From Hyphomicrobiales bacterium (GTDB taxonomy: Bacteria; Pseudomonadota; Alphaproteobacteria; Rhizobiales; Rhizobiaceae), in contig UBTY01000004.1 in NCBI GenBank assembly GCA_900468535.1, positions 91,635 through 155,634 on the forward strand: a stretch of DNA of 64,000 nucleotides, written 5' to 3'. The position numbers and the translations under genes are program-made. Positions 43,414 through 52,169 of the stretch are shown in pieces; the first letter of the stretch is position 1, and every line of letters begins with the position of its first letter. Under the pieces are notes generated by a model that saw nothing but the letters and a program-made list of their open reading frames with translations, made no database searches and was not told the origin of the DNA.

Positions 43414-44465
43414 TTGCAGGCGTACTCCGGGTAGACCTTGCTGACATTGTCAGGTGTTATCAGCTCGTGTGGCACCAGGATCTGGCTGTTGATCTTCTCG
43501 CCTTTGATGGCCTTTACCAGGTTCGGTACGATCAGATCCGCATAACGCTCGGGGAAATAGGCAGCCGTGGCGATGAAGTGCGGAGCCGTCCAGATCTGGC
43601 AATTGTCCGGATCGAAGTTCTGGACACCAAGGTAGAGGTCCTGATTGCGGCCCTGCGTGCGAGCCGCGGCGAGCGCTGCGGTGATCACATCTTCATTGAT
43701 GCCGACAGTGATGATCTTGCCGGCGCCTGGCAAGGCAGTCAGCGTATCGGTAAACTGTCGCTGTGCGGCATCCGCCTGGCCGCCTGCGCCGGTATCGATG
43801 ATGCGCAGGTTCTGAACTGGCCCGCAAACGGCCTCGAATGCCTTGCGGATGCCGCCCATGCGTTGATCGTTGACGACGCCCACCGCAGTGGATTCCAGCG
43901 AGACGAAGGCATCATACTCGCAATTGAAGTTCTTGGCGAAATACATGCCGAGTTCGTGGCCGACGATCTCGCCAGCATAAGAATTAGCTGCCCCGACAAA
44001 GGCCGTCTCGCAAGGCTTCTGCTGGATGTCGATCGCGATAACAGGAACCTTCGGACCCTCCGCGCAGATATTGGCGGCGGCGGCCGCATCTGCCTGGAAG
44101 GTGACGAGGCCGTCGACGTTCTGCGTCTTGAACTGGCGGACGCAGGCAAGCGCGGTTGCCGCGTCCATCTTGGAATCACAGGTTACGAGCTTGAAGCCGG
44201 CGGTCTCGGATGCCTTTTCCATGCCGCGCTGAAGCGCATCTGTGAAAGGAACGCCGAGGATAAGCTGCGTGAAGCCAAGGGTCAGCCCCTTTGCGCTGCC
44301 GGGAGCAATTGGTTCGAACTTGGCGACTTCGGCCGGCGGCGTCGGCGCCGGGGCGTCCAGATGGACTTCCGCCGCGTTTGCCGCGTGGCCGGCGATTGCC
44401 ATGGCGGCCGCAACGAGCAGCCATCGGCCTCTTCCGGCCAGATTCCTTATGTTTCTCATTGGCAT
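43410..44465 (-). CDS. Sugar ABC transporter substrate-binding protein, RbsB type
   Basis: 351 aa from the ATG preceded 8 bp upstream by AGGAGG; an upstream frame to 44525 lacks this. Sec signal WLLVAAAMAIAGHAANA. The mature protein has the periplasmic-binding/LacI fold: LTLGFTQLILGVPFTDALQRG, VTCDSKMDAATALACV, FVGAANSYAGEIVGHELG. Additional cysteines (CDSKMD, CVRQF, CEY, VCGPV) are more than usual. It is the first transporter gene after the isomerase; ligand unknown but likely a pentose or deoxy-sugar. Confidence 0.85.
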   Translation of the reverse strand: MPMRNIRNLAGRGRWLLVAAAMAIAGHAANAAEVHLDAPAPTPPAEVAKFEPIAPGSAKGLTLGFTQLILGVPFTDALQRGMEKASETAGFKLVTCDSKMDAATALACVRQFKTQNVDGLVTFQADAAAAANICAEGPKVPVIAIDIQQKPCETAFVGAANSYAGEIVGHELGMYFAKNFNCEYDAFVSLESTAVGVVNDQRMGGIRKAFEAVCGPVQNLRIIDTGAGGQADAAQRQFTDTLTALPGAGKIITVGINEDVITAALAAARTQGRNQDLYLGVQNFDPDNCQIWTAPHFIATAAYFPERYADLIVPNLVKAIKGEKINSQILVPHELITPDNVSKVYPEYACK

Positions 44466-44497
44466 TTTCAGGTCCTCCTCACCCTGTTGAACTTTAT

Positions 44498-44522
44498 GCG
44501 ACGGTCTGTGCTGTGCCGTCGC
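44498..44522. other. Intercistronic hairpin before the binding-protein gene
   Basis: GCGACGG / CCGTCGC 7-bp perfect stem with an 11-base loop in the 69-bp gap between the isomerase-like and binding-protein genes. Such hairpins often stabilise the binding-protein part of the mRNA. Confidence 0.4.
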
Positions 44523-44534
44523 CATTCCCTGCGC

Positions 44535-45962
44535 TCAGCAGATCTGAACCACTTCGAGGTCCAGAAGCTTGCCGAGCTTTTCGATTTTCGTAGCAATGTG
44601 CCCGACGCCAACGGCGCAGTGATGCGCCGGGCCCTGCGCGTTCCAGTCTTCGACGAAACGCCGCGCTCCGATATCAAACCTGTAGCGGCTGTTGGTGTTG
44701 CCGATCTCGAGGACCGGTCCCGGAACCGACTGTCCCTCGGCGCAGAGCAGGACGATCCGTCCGTCTCGCTCGATCACGGAGAGAAGCGTCACGGGGCCAT
44801 GCTTGACGGACATCTCGACGCTGACGCCGGATCCGACCTTGCCGTGATAGACCTTGAGAGGCCTGATTTTGGTCTTTCCTTCCGCAACCTTGATATGGCC
44901 GGGGCCGTCATGCCCCATCAGCACCACGTCTTCCAAGAAATCCATGGCGTAGTATTCGGTGAAGGATCCGCCAGCCCCGAAGCTGTCCATGATCTTCATC
45001 GCCTGGACGTTCTTGACTTCGTATTCGCCGGCCATCGGCACGCCCTGCGCCGTCAGGAGTGAGCAGCCGACGATCACCGAAGTGATCACGTCTTCGTATT
45101 CGTGGCCGGGGGTCGATTCATAGTAATAGGCGAGTGAGCCGAGGTCTCTTTTGTCGACAAACTTCCGCAGGGCAACAGCCGTCCGAGCGGCCCTTCGCAA
45201 TTCGGCTGGGTCGCACTCCGGATCGATGTCGAACCCGTCCTTGATTGCTTCCAGCGACGCCTCTATCTCGCCTTCCGTCGTTTCCCGCCGTAGCCGAGCC
45301 AACTCGTCGATTTCGACGATTTCGACATGCGTGCCGAAGGCGGCCGTGTGGGCGGTCAGGTCGGAATAGATATCGAGCATGCCATTGTAGTAGCGACCCA
45401 TGACACCCAGCCTGTTGTGCGCCATGACATGAGCGACGCGTGCCGCATCGATCCAGTCGGCGATCTCGCGGTCGACGATAGGGTCACCGTGCAACATGCC
45501 TGTAATCTGGTGGAAGGCTACGCCCGAGCGACGAAAGACGTTCGCGATTTCCGGCACCGGGCAGGCGCCGCAGAAGGCCAGCCATTCGCCGGTCATCCGC
45601 GTCCTGTCGCCGAGTGCATTGAAGCTGCGGTAGTCGATCGCCGCTTCCGGCTGGAGGTTGAGGATCACGACAGGAACACGCGCCCGTCGGACGACCGGCA
45701 GCACCGTGGACGAAAGCGCGTAGGTCGTGACGTGCAGAAAGATGATATCGACATCCGCCTCACGGAAGCCGTGCCCCGCCTCCAAGGCCTTTTCAGGTGT
45801 GTCAATCAAGCCAAGATTGACGACGTCAATGTCCGGACGCGCGAGCTTATCGGCCATCTGTCCGACGTAGGCCGAAAGTCTTTCCTCCAGCCCTTCGAAC
45901 TGCGGCCAGTACGTTGCCAGTCCGATCCCGAACAGGCCGACCTTTAGCTTGCGGTGCGTCAT
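44535..45962 (-). CDS. L-arabinose/L-fucose isomerase family protein
   Basis: 475 aa from ATG MTHRKLKVGLFGIG. It has the AraA/FucI three-domain layout: an N-terminal Rossmann-like domain (VDIIFLHVTTYALSSTVLPVV), the central part with AGEYEVKNVQAMKIMD and GGSFTEYYAMDF that supply the metal-binding glutamates, and GHDGPGH with a metal His. It would interconvert an aldose and a ketose using Mn2+. The C-terminal beta-barrel (VGSGVSVEMSVKHGPVTLLS) is also present. First gene of the sugar operon, 254 bp from a divergent AraC regulator. The exact sugar is not clear; similarity to true AraA is only partial. Confidence 0.8.
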   Translation of the reverse strand: MTHRKLKVGLFGIGLATYWPQFEGLEERLSAYVGQMADKLARPDIDVVNLGLIDTPEKALEAGHGFREADVDIIFLHVTTYALSSTVLPVVRRARVPVVILNLQPEAAIDYRSFNALGDRTRMTGEWLAFCGACPVPEIANVFRRSGVAFHQITGMLHGDPIVDREIADWIDAARVAHVMAHNRLGVMGRYYNGMLDIYSDLTAHTAAFGTHVEIVEIDELARLRRETTEGEIEASLEAIKDGFDIDPECDPAELRRAARTAVALRKFVDKRDLGSLAYYYESTPGHEYEDVITSVIVGCSLLTAQGVPMAGEYEVKNVQAMKIMDSFGAGGSFTEYYAMDFLEDVVLMGHDGPGHIKVAEGKTKIRPLKVYHGKVGSGVSVEMSVKHGPVTLLSVIERDGRIVLLCAEGQSVPGPVLEIGNTNSRYRFDIGARRFVEDWNAQGPAHHCAVGVGHIATKIEKLGKLLDLEVVQIC

Positions 45963-46171
45963 GCGCGCCCCGCCTGCAAGCGGCAATGCGAGGGGCTTTG
46001 CGGCAGGCTTACGCCGGCCACGTTCGGGAATGATGACACTGTTTAATCTCCTCCACGGCCGCGAAACGTGCGGCTTGGCTATCGCCTGTTCCGCCGGTCT
46101 TTGCCGTCGGTCCCATCCTCTCGGTGAACCGTAGCATCAGAAATCCGAGTTGACATCCCGATCTTTTCTCC

Positions 46172-46202
46172 AAAAATGATCTGAAACATACAAAAACTGA
46201 TC
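46172..46202. promoter_or_regulatory. Candidate AraC-type tandem half-sites
   Basis: AAAAATGATC and AAAAACTGATC: the TGATC cores begin 21 bp apart in direct orientation, the spacing usual for AraC-family dimers. They lie in the intergenic region shared by the isomerase operon and the AraC gene, just before the latter's start. Confidence 0.4.
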
Positions 46203-46216
46203 ATCCAACGAGACTC

Positions 46217-47107
46217 ATGACGCGGAACTATTTCCTTTATTTGCCTGATAATCGCCTATGTTCTGCCTGGGGATGCACCGCGATCTCCACGGGGCATACG
46301 AAAATCATGCCTCATTCGGCGTACCCGCCGATCCGCCATCCCGACGATCATCATTTCGACTGGAAGCGAGGCCGTATCCTGCAGGCCTATCAGGTGATCC
46401 TGATCTCAGAAGGGCAGGGGCTGTTTGAGTTCGGCCACCGTGGTCGCACCCAACTCGTGCGAGCAGGATCAATCGTTCTTCTTTTCCCTGGCGTCTGGCA
46501 TCGCTTCGCACCCGATCTAGAGCTTGGCTGGACCGAGAACTGGATCGAATGCCGCAGCACGGCTTTTGATTTTGCCCGTACAGCGGGATTGATCGACCCC
46601 GCTCGGTCGGTGTTGCCTTCGACCCCGGAATTTGCGGAAGTGTTCGAGAAAATCCACGGGCTGGCGATTGAGGAAGGTCTTTCCAACCAATCGCTGATCT
46701 CGACGCTCGGCCTGCAATTGCTGGCGCTACTTTCCCGGCAAAGCGAACTCGCCTCAGCAGCGCCTGCAGACCGGCTGGTGGAGCGAGCACGTGTCCTCCT
46801 GATGGAGCGCTGCACGCAGCGCGTCTCCGTGGAGGATCTTGCGGAGGAACTTGGCGTTAGCTATTCGCACTTCAGGCGTGTCTTTCGCGAAAAAACAGGT
46901 GTCTCGCCGAAACAGCATCTCGTCTCGCTTCGAATCCGAAGGGCGCAAGACATCTTCGCCAACACCGATAAATCGGTAAAGGAAGTAGCGGGACTGCTTG
47001 GTTTCAGCTCCGCCTTTCACCTCTCAACCCAGTTCCAAGCAATGGTCGGCCGCAGCCCTTCCGAATTCAGACGAGACTCCTTGGTTGACGCGCATGAAAT
47101 ATCATAA
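46217..47107 (+). CDS. AraC family regulator with sugar-binding cupin
   Basis: 296 aa. The N-terminal cupin of E. coli AraC type is recognisable: RNYFLYLPDNRLCSAWGCTA, SAYPPIRHPDDHHFDWKRGRIL, VILISEGQGLFE, and the WTENWIECR strand. The C-terminal double HTH is VSVEDLAEELGVSYSHFRRVF and SVKEVAGLLGFSSAFHLSTQFQ. Divergent from the isomerase/importer operon, which it probably activates with the imported sugar as effector. Confidence 0.87.
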   Translation: MTRNYFLYLPDNRLCSAWGCTAISTGHTKIMPHSAYPPIRHPDDHHFDWKRGRILQAYQVILISEGQGLFEFGHRGRTQLVRAGSIVLLFPGVWHRFAPDLELGWTENWIECRSTAFDFARTAGLIDPARSVLPSTPEFAEVFEKIHGLAIEEGLSNQSLISTLGLQLLALLSRQSELASAAPADRLVERARVLLMERCTQRVSVEDLAEELGVSYSHFRRVFREKTGVSPKQHLVSLRIRRAQDIFANTDKSVKEVAGLLGFSSAFHLSTQFQAMVGRSPSEFRRDSLVDAHEIS

Positions 47108-47136
47108 TGTCAGCGGGGGCGGTGCGCCGAAGTTTT

Positions 47137-49023
47137 CTATGGCAGCTTGCGCGAATATTTTACCAGCCGCTTGAGCACGTTACGCCTGCTTTTGTAATGT
47201 GTCAGATCAACGTCGCTTACCAGCATTGCCCCACCTTTGCGCTTTTCCAACGTGATCTTTCGGCTATGGAAGGCTTCCAGTTCTGCTCGGTGTGCGACGC
47301 TGACGATCGTGGCGTTCGGCAGTTCCTCGATCATCATTTCCATGATCTCGTCCTGGGTCTTCTCGTCGAGCGCCGAGGTCGCTTCGTCGAGCACGATGAT
47401 GTCTGGATCATTTAGTAGAAGTCGAGCAAAAGCCAACCGCTGCTTCTCTCCACCTGACAGCGTAAGGTCCCATGGCGCTTCATCCTCAATCGCACCACTC
47501 AGATGGCCGAGGCCGACCTTTTCGAGCGCCGCATTGATCTCTTCCATTGTCCAACTGTCCGCGGCCTGGGGATAGGCAACGGCCCGGCGCAGCGTTCCCG
47601 AAGGGATGTAAGGACGCTGGGGCAACATGAACATCTGCTTTTTTGCATGGAGTTCCACACTTCCTTCACCCCAGGGCCAAAGGCCGGCGATAGCCCGAAC
47701 GAGGGTACTCTTGCCGGAACCAGACTCTCCGGCGACGAGAACGCGCTCACCCGGTCCGACCTCGACTTGGGTTTCTTTGACTACAGCCGTGCCGTCGCCG
47801 AGCGAGACGGAAACATCATTCAGGCTGAGCATCACGTCACCTGCGGTTTCGCCGCGTCTGATCCGCCCCAAAGAGTCGCTTTGCTCCGCGCTCTCCAGCC
47901 CATCGAGCGATGTCATCAACGAGGCGACACGCCTTGCGCAAGCATTCCAGTCGGCAAGGCGAGGATAGTTGTCAACCAGCCAGCCGAAAGCACCCTGAAC
48001 GATGGTGAAAGCGGAGGCTGCTTGCATCACTTGTCCCAGAGACATGCTTCCTTCGAGGAATTTCGGCGCGCAGAGCAGGACGGGCACCACCGGTGCGATC
48101 AGCATGGAACCGTGCGACACCAGCGTCGTGCGCATGTACTGATGTGCAAGCAGCCGCCATTGTTGACGTACGCGGGCGAACGTCCTGTCGAGGTCGTTGC
48201 GCTCTTCTTCTTCGCCGCCCAGCAGAGCGATGCTCTCGCCATTTTCGCGGACACGGGTCAGAGTGTAACGAAACTCGGCCTCCACCTGGTTCTTTACCTC
48301 GGAGACCCGAACGAATTTCCTGCCTATGAAGGCTATGGAGCCGGATGTTATCACCGCGTAGAGGACGGCTGTGACCACAAGAAAGCCCGGAATGGTGATG
48401 GACGACCCGCCGAGCGGCAGGGTCAAGGCGCCGCCGATCGTCCATAGAACCACAATGAAGGTCGAGGCGGATACGAACGCCGCAATGACACCTGCAACGA
48501 AGTCCACCGGTGACTCTGTGGCTATCCGCATGTCTTCCGATATACGGGCTTCAGGATTCTGATGATCCCCGCCGATGAGGTTCAGTTGGTAGTAACGCCC
48601 ATTTGCGAGCCACCGCGAGATCAGCGCTTTTGTCAGCCATGAACGCCAGCGTCGTTGTATCAACATACGAACATAGACCTGGATCGTGACGATCCCGACG
48701 CTGCCCAGAACAAGCGGCGGGAAAACAGCACCCAGGAAATAGACCGTCGAGGCGTTTCGTTGCTCTATAGCGTCAAAAAGCCCACGGTTCCAGATATTGA
48801 TGCCGTATTGGAATGCGACGTTGATCGCGATGAAAACAAGAAGTCCGACCGTGAACGGCCAGGCGAGCCTATCTCCCTCGTATCCCCAATATCCTCGAGC
48901 GCTGATCCAGAAACGTCTTAGCAAATACGCCTTGCGAGCTTTTTCTATCTGCTCTGGTGTCAGTTCCGGCCGTTCATCGACCGCATCCGCTTGCGGCATT
49001 GTCTCCGGATTCAATTTGTTCAT
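47137..49023 (-). CDS. ABC transporter, YddA/SbmA-BacA-like permease-ATPase fusion
   Basis: 628 aa from ATG MNKLNPETMPQ; 58 codons further upstream are open but not protein-like. The N-terminal ABC_membrane_2/SbmA-BacA type domain has about six membrane helices (WPFTVGLLVFIAINVAFQYG, FLVVTAVLYAVITSGSIAF) and the conserved YYQLNLIGGDHQNPEARISED block. The C-terminal ATPase has GESGSGKST, TLSGGEKQRLAFARLLL and IIVLDEATSALD. Related proteins transport peptides or acyl compounds and affect legume symbiosis and antimicrobial-peptide sensitivity. A minus-strand terminator lies 138 bp upstream, so its promoter must be in 49024-49160. Confidence 0.85.
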   Translation of the reverse strand: MNKLNPETMPQADAVDERPELTPEQIEKARKAYLLRRFWISARGYWGYEGDRLAWPFTVGLLVFIAINVAFQYGINIWNRGLFDAIEQRNASTVYFLGAVFPPLVLGSVGIVTIQVYVRMLIQRRWRSWLTKALISRWLANGRYYQLNLIGGDHQNPEARISEDMRIATESPVDFVAGVIAAFVSASTFIVVLWTIGGALTLPLGGSSITIPGFLVVTAVLYAVITSGSIAFIGRKFVRVSEVKNQVEAEFRYTLTRVRENGESIALLGGEEEERNDLDRTFARVRQQWRLLAHQYMRTTLVSHGSMLIAPVVPVLLCAPKFLEGSMSLGQVMQAASAFTIVQGAFGWLVDNYPRLADWNACARRVASLMTSLDGLESAEQSDSLGRIRRGETAGDVMLSLNDVSVSLGDGTAVVKETQVEVGPGERVLVAGESGSGKSTLVRAIAGLWPWGEGSVELHAKKQMFMLPQRPYIPSGTLRRAVAYPQAADSWTMEEINAALEKVGLGHLSGAIEDEAPWDLTLSGGEKQRLAFARLLLNDPDIIVLDEATSALDEKTQDEIMEMMIEELPNATIVSVAHRAELEAFHSRKITLEKRKGGAMLVSDVDLTHYKSRRNVLKRLVKYSRKLP

Positions 49024-49160
49024 CCGCAACTTCCTGATTGAGCCCTTACAACTGGATATGTCTCGCCATTCACGACGTGCAACACGCGGCAGATCGTGTT
49101 GAGAAAGTCCGCGACGCCCAATCGCGTTCCAGAGATCGATGACGAAATCTGCATGAAGGT

Positions 49161-49193
49161 AAAAAAGGCCTCGCGCGTTGCGATCGCGAGGCC
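49161..49193 (-). terminator. Rho-independent terminator (minus strand)
   Basis: GGCCTCGCG / CGCGAGGCC 9-bp perfect stem with a 9-base loop, followed on the minus strand by six U. It ends transcription coming from 49200-49835 before it reaches the ABC transporter, or acts as an attenuator for it. Confidence 0.7.
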
Positions 49194-49835
49194 CCACCCG
49201 GTGGACACGGGTGTCAATCGCTCATCATGAGCGCCGGGACATTGGATATTTCGATATTGCAGGCGTCAACGGACCAACGATCAACCGAATGGCGCAGAAA
49301 GAGGCTGCGGGTTCTCATCCATCCGGTTGCGGTACATATCGAAGGAGATAGAGAATGGCTCGCAACGCGAGTTCGGTGCAATATTTGAACCGGAGCGGCA
49401 GCCATTCCAATCCAAATGACTGTATATTGCAGTCCTCGTCGATCGTAGCCCAACGCTTGAGACAGCGAGTGCGAGAGCTAGCATGCTTAGGTCCGCACTG
49501 CTGTGTGGAAACCATTGCGAGAGTTGGTCCATGTAGATTGTCTGCGGGCCAGCTCAGCCCGACGATCTGGCGGTGACCGATACGCTTGTGGTTGCTTCCA
49601 TCAACGCTCTAACCGCTCGGCATGGCTTCAGCGCGATTGCCGCGCCAAGCCCTCCAAACTTTCAGCTTTTCGCTCAAGGATGATCCCGACGGCCTCGTTC
49701 CGCGGAATCCCGGATTCGTGTAATCGGCCCGCTCTGCGGCAGCCATATAAAGTGTTCTGAATCTACCGAACGGTAACCGTCGATAAAGCGTCACGCCTGT
49801 AGGTTCGCGCGAACGAACGATCAGGATGCCTTTCA
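49194..49835. other. Gene-poor stretch, possibly decayed minus-strand gene
   Basis: Short frames only. The minus frame 49281-49532 (83 codons, ending ISFDMYRNRMDENPQPLSAPFG) reads like protein but matches no family known to me, and its stop is followed 88 bp later by the terminator, so a small minus-strand unit is conceivable. On the plus strand ATG 49355 has a strong AAGGAG ribosome site (73 codons) but the translation is low-complexity and unconvincing. Palindrome CGCTCAT-C-ATGAGCG lies at 49219-49233. Confidence 0.35.
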
Positions 49836-51275
49836 GTGACTATGCGCTTCACCCAATTCAAATTGGTCGGCCCCGCCCTTGTACTCGTCGCGATCCTGAT
49901 CGCGGGTCTGGCGGCGGTTCCCTACTACGGAGTGAAGCGCCTCGACGCGGAAAGTCGCGAACGGCAGGAGACGCTGGTCAAGCGGAACATCTCGATATGG
50001 ATCGCCGACGTGGAGTTCGCATTGACCGCGTGGACGATCTGGGACGAGTCCATCGCCAAGATCGACAACGGCTTCGATAGCGAGTGGGCCGACCGCAATA
50101 TCGGCAAATCCCTGATCGGGACATCCAGAACGCGTTTCGCCGCAATCCTGGACGCCGACGACAACATGATCTACACCAAGACGGCTGACGAGGTGATTGA
50201 TCGCCCGTTCTTCCTGCGAGGAGCGATGGCCATCGTGCAGGATGCCGGCTCTCTCGTTGAGCGCGTTCGCGAGCGCGAAACCGGCGTGAAGAAGGACGGC
50301 ATTCCCGATCCGATCGCCTTCAGCAAGATCGAGGTCATCGGAAGCGATGCCGTCCTTCTGACCGCGAGCCTGTTTCAGCCGGACTTCAACACCGCCAAGC
50401 TCCGTGGAAGCCACGCGCCGATCCTTGTTTCCGCGGTACCGATCGCGGGCAGTCTGCAGGACTTCCTGGGCAACCGTTTCCTTCTCGATGACGCGGCCAT
50501 CAGCCCTATCGGTGAAGTTTCGCCGGACCGTGCGCGCGCCGAGATCGCCGTCGGACAGGACGGGCAGGCCGAAGTGCTTTCATGGCGGCCGCCAACGCCT
50601 GCCAGCGACCTTCTTCTGCAATCGCTTCCGCTTGCCGCAGCCGTAACGATCCTCCTCGTTGCAGGTGGCTTGTTCGTTGCGCGGCTGTCGCGCCGTACCG
50701 TGGTTTCGTTGGTGGAGGCGGAGCAGCGCATGCGTCATGCCGCCACGCATGACTTCCTTACCGGTCTGGCGAACCGTTCGATGATCCAGCCTGAATTCAC
50801 GCGCATGTCCGGCGACGGCAATCTCACGGTAGTCTGCCTCGACCTCGACGGCTTCAAGAGCGTGAACGACCGATATGGACACGCGGCCGGCGACGAACTG
50901 CTAAAGCAGGTCGCTCAACGCCTGCGGGCTGGGACGCGCGAGAGCGACGTTGTCTTCCGATTGGGCGGCGACGAGTTCGCAGTTCTCATGCCGTCGGTTC
51001 CAATGGCCGATGCCGAGTGGCGTTGCCGGCAGCTCTCCCAGCTTTTGTCCCAGCCATACGCAATCGGTGAGGTCGAGGCATCGGTGGGGGCGTCCTTCGG
51101 GCTTGGCGAGGTTTCCGCCGACGCCGCGGAGACCTGCGATGAAGCGTTGAAGAGAGCGGACGACGCCCTCTACGCGGCGAAAGCAAAAGGTCGCGGCGAC
51201 GTCGTTACGTCTTCTCTGTGGTCGGAAGACAATCGTTCCTCCTCATCGCGTACGAGACGCGCAGGACGGAAGTAA
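49836..51275 (+). CDS. Membrane diguanylate cyclase with CHASE4-like sensor
   Basis: 479 aa from GTG (AGGA 9 bp upstream); ATG 49842 is the alternative. First membrane helix GPALVLVAILIAGLAAVPYYG, a periplasmic domain of about 220 residues with the CHASE4-like WTIWDESIAKIDNGFDSEW block, second helix LAAAVTILLVAGGLFVARL, then a GGDEF domain: HDFLTGLANRSM, VCLDLDGFKSVNDRYGHAAGD and RLGGDEFAVLM. The catalytic GGDEF is intact and an RESD inhibitory I-site lies five residues before it, so it should make c-di-GMP with product feedback. No EAL domain. Monocistronic. Confidence 0.88.
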   Translation: MTMRFTQFKLVGPALVLVAILIAGLAAVPYYGVKRLDAESRERQETLVKRNISIWIADVEFALTAWTIWDESIAKIDNGFDSEWADRNIGKSLIGTSRTRFAAILDADDNMIYTKTADEVIDRPFFLRGAMAIVQDAGSLVERVRERETGVKKDGIPDPIAFSKIEVIGSDAVLLTASLFQPDFNTAKLRGSHAPILVSAVPIAGSLQDFLGNRFLLDDAAISPIGEVSPDRARAEIAVGQDGQAEVLSWRPPTPASDLLLQSLPLAAAVTILLVAGGLFVARLSRRTVVSLVEAEQRMRHAATHDFLTGLANRSMIQPEFTRMSGDGNLTVVCLDLDGFKSVNDRYGHAAGDELLKQVAQRLRAGTRESDVVFRLGGDEFAVLMPSVPMADAEWRCRQLSQLLSQPYAIGEVEASVGASFGLGEVSADAAETCDEALKRADDALYAAKAKGRGDVVTSSLWSEDNRSSSSRTRRAGRK

Positions 51276-51346
51276 TCGTACAGCAGATGCCTGTGCCTTG
51301 CGTCGCCTGAGCATATTATCGAGTTTCCGACACCATCGCGACTGCA

Positions 51347-52048
51347 TCACTCGAACAGATCAGGATTGTCCGCCTCGATCTGCGGCAAATCCGACAAAAT
51401 CCCGTTCAGGTGGGCGCGCATGGCGCCGGCGGCGGCCTCCGCGTCGCGTCCGTCGATAGCCGTGATGATCGCCTCATGCTCAGCGATCAGCCGCATCATC
51501 GAATCGGGGTGGCGAAGCTGCAGATTGCAGACGCGATCCATGTGAGCCTTGATGTCGGCGATGGCATTCCAGGCAAGGCTGCAGCCTGCGCCTTCGGCGA
51601 TCGCGATATGAAACTGTTCGTCCTCGCGCCGGAAGGCGTTGTGGTCGTGCGCTTCCATCGCGGCCCTCTGCCGTCCGAGGATGTTGTCGATCCGACGCCG
51701 CGTCCAGGTGTCGAAGCTTTCGCTCGCACGACGGGCGACTGCGGTTTCGAGCGCCTCACGCACGAAACGCGCCTCCATCATCTGACGTGCCGAGATCCGG
51801 ACCACTACCGTGCCTCGGTTGGGGCGTACGTCGACCAGCCGTGATTTTCCGAGCGCGATCAGGGCCTCGCGCACGGGTTGGCGCGAGACGCCCATGCGGG
51901 TTGCGATCTCCTGCTCGGAAAGCCGCGTGCCGGGCGCCAGCTCTAGCCTGATGATCTGCTCGCGCAGGTCGCGTTCCACCTGCGCCGCTGCCGTCTCGCC
52001 GGTCTCAATCTTCAAGGATTCTAGGTTCATGTCTTTCGTCGCCGTCAT
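51347..52048 (-). CDS. GntR family regulator, FadR subfamily
   Basis: 233 aa: winged helix (RLSEQEIATRMGVSRQPVREALIAL, DVRPNRGTVVV) and FCD effector domain with candidate metal ligands (EDEQFHIAIAEGAG, IAEHEAIITAI, MRAHL). Divergent from the uronate operon with only 121 bp between the starts, which contain a promoter and tandem operator-like repeats. It probably represses that operon until a uronate or keto-deoxy intermediate binds, as KdgR/UxuR-like GntR proteins do. Confidence 0.87.
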   Translation of the reverse strand: MTATKDMNLESLKIETGETAAAQVERDLREQIIRLELAPGTRLSEQEIATRMGVSRQPVREALIALGKSRLVDVRPNRGTVVVRISARQMMEARFVREALETAVARRASESFDTWTRRRIDNILGRQRAAMEAHDHNAFRREDEQFHIAIAEGAGCSLAWNAIADIKAHMDRVCNLQLRHPDSMMRLIAEHEAIITAIDGRDAEAAAGAMRAHLNGILSDLPQIEADNPDLFE

Positions 52049-52051
52049 GCG

Positions 52052-52080
52052 TTGACATCCAATTTAAACCACCATACAGT
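52052..52080 (+). promoter_or_regulatory. Sigma70 promoter for the uronate operon
   Basis: TTGACA, 17 bp, TACAGT: consensus -35 and near-consensus -10 with ideal spacing. The -35 begins 4 bp beyond the divergent GntR start codon; a transcript would start near 52087, 83 bp before the ALDH gene. Confidence 0.65.
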
Positions 52081-52088
52081 ACCATACA
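52071..52088. promoter_or_regulatory. Tandem operator-like repeats over the -10
   Basis: Direct repeat ACCATACA-GT-ACCATACA covers the -10 hexamer and the predicted transcript start, the place expected for repression by the divergent GntR protein. ATACAGTA-type half-sites are compatible with FadR-family operators. Confidence 0.55.
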
Positions 52089-52169
52089 ATTCAAACGCAA
52101 CATAAATCCGGTGGCTCAAAACCGGGTAAAAAGGGAGGGCCGGCACGATGTGTCGGCTTGTAGGGAAAC

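Noticed and set aside
43467..45062. Plus-strand frame of 531 codons opposite the sugar-binding protein and isomerase genes
   Set aside because: It spans two well-defined minus-strand genes and the gap between them, without protein-like motifs.
47503..48447. Plus-strand frame of 314 codons inside the YddA/SbmA-like gene
   Set aside because: Antisense shadow with no recognisable motif.
49355..49576. 73-codon plus-strand frame with a strong AAGGAG ribosome site
   Set aside because: Translation is Arg/Ser-rich without structure or family, and the region has a minus-strand terminator; not enough to call a gene.
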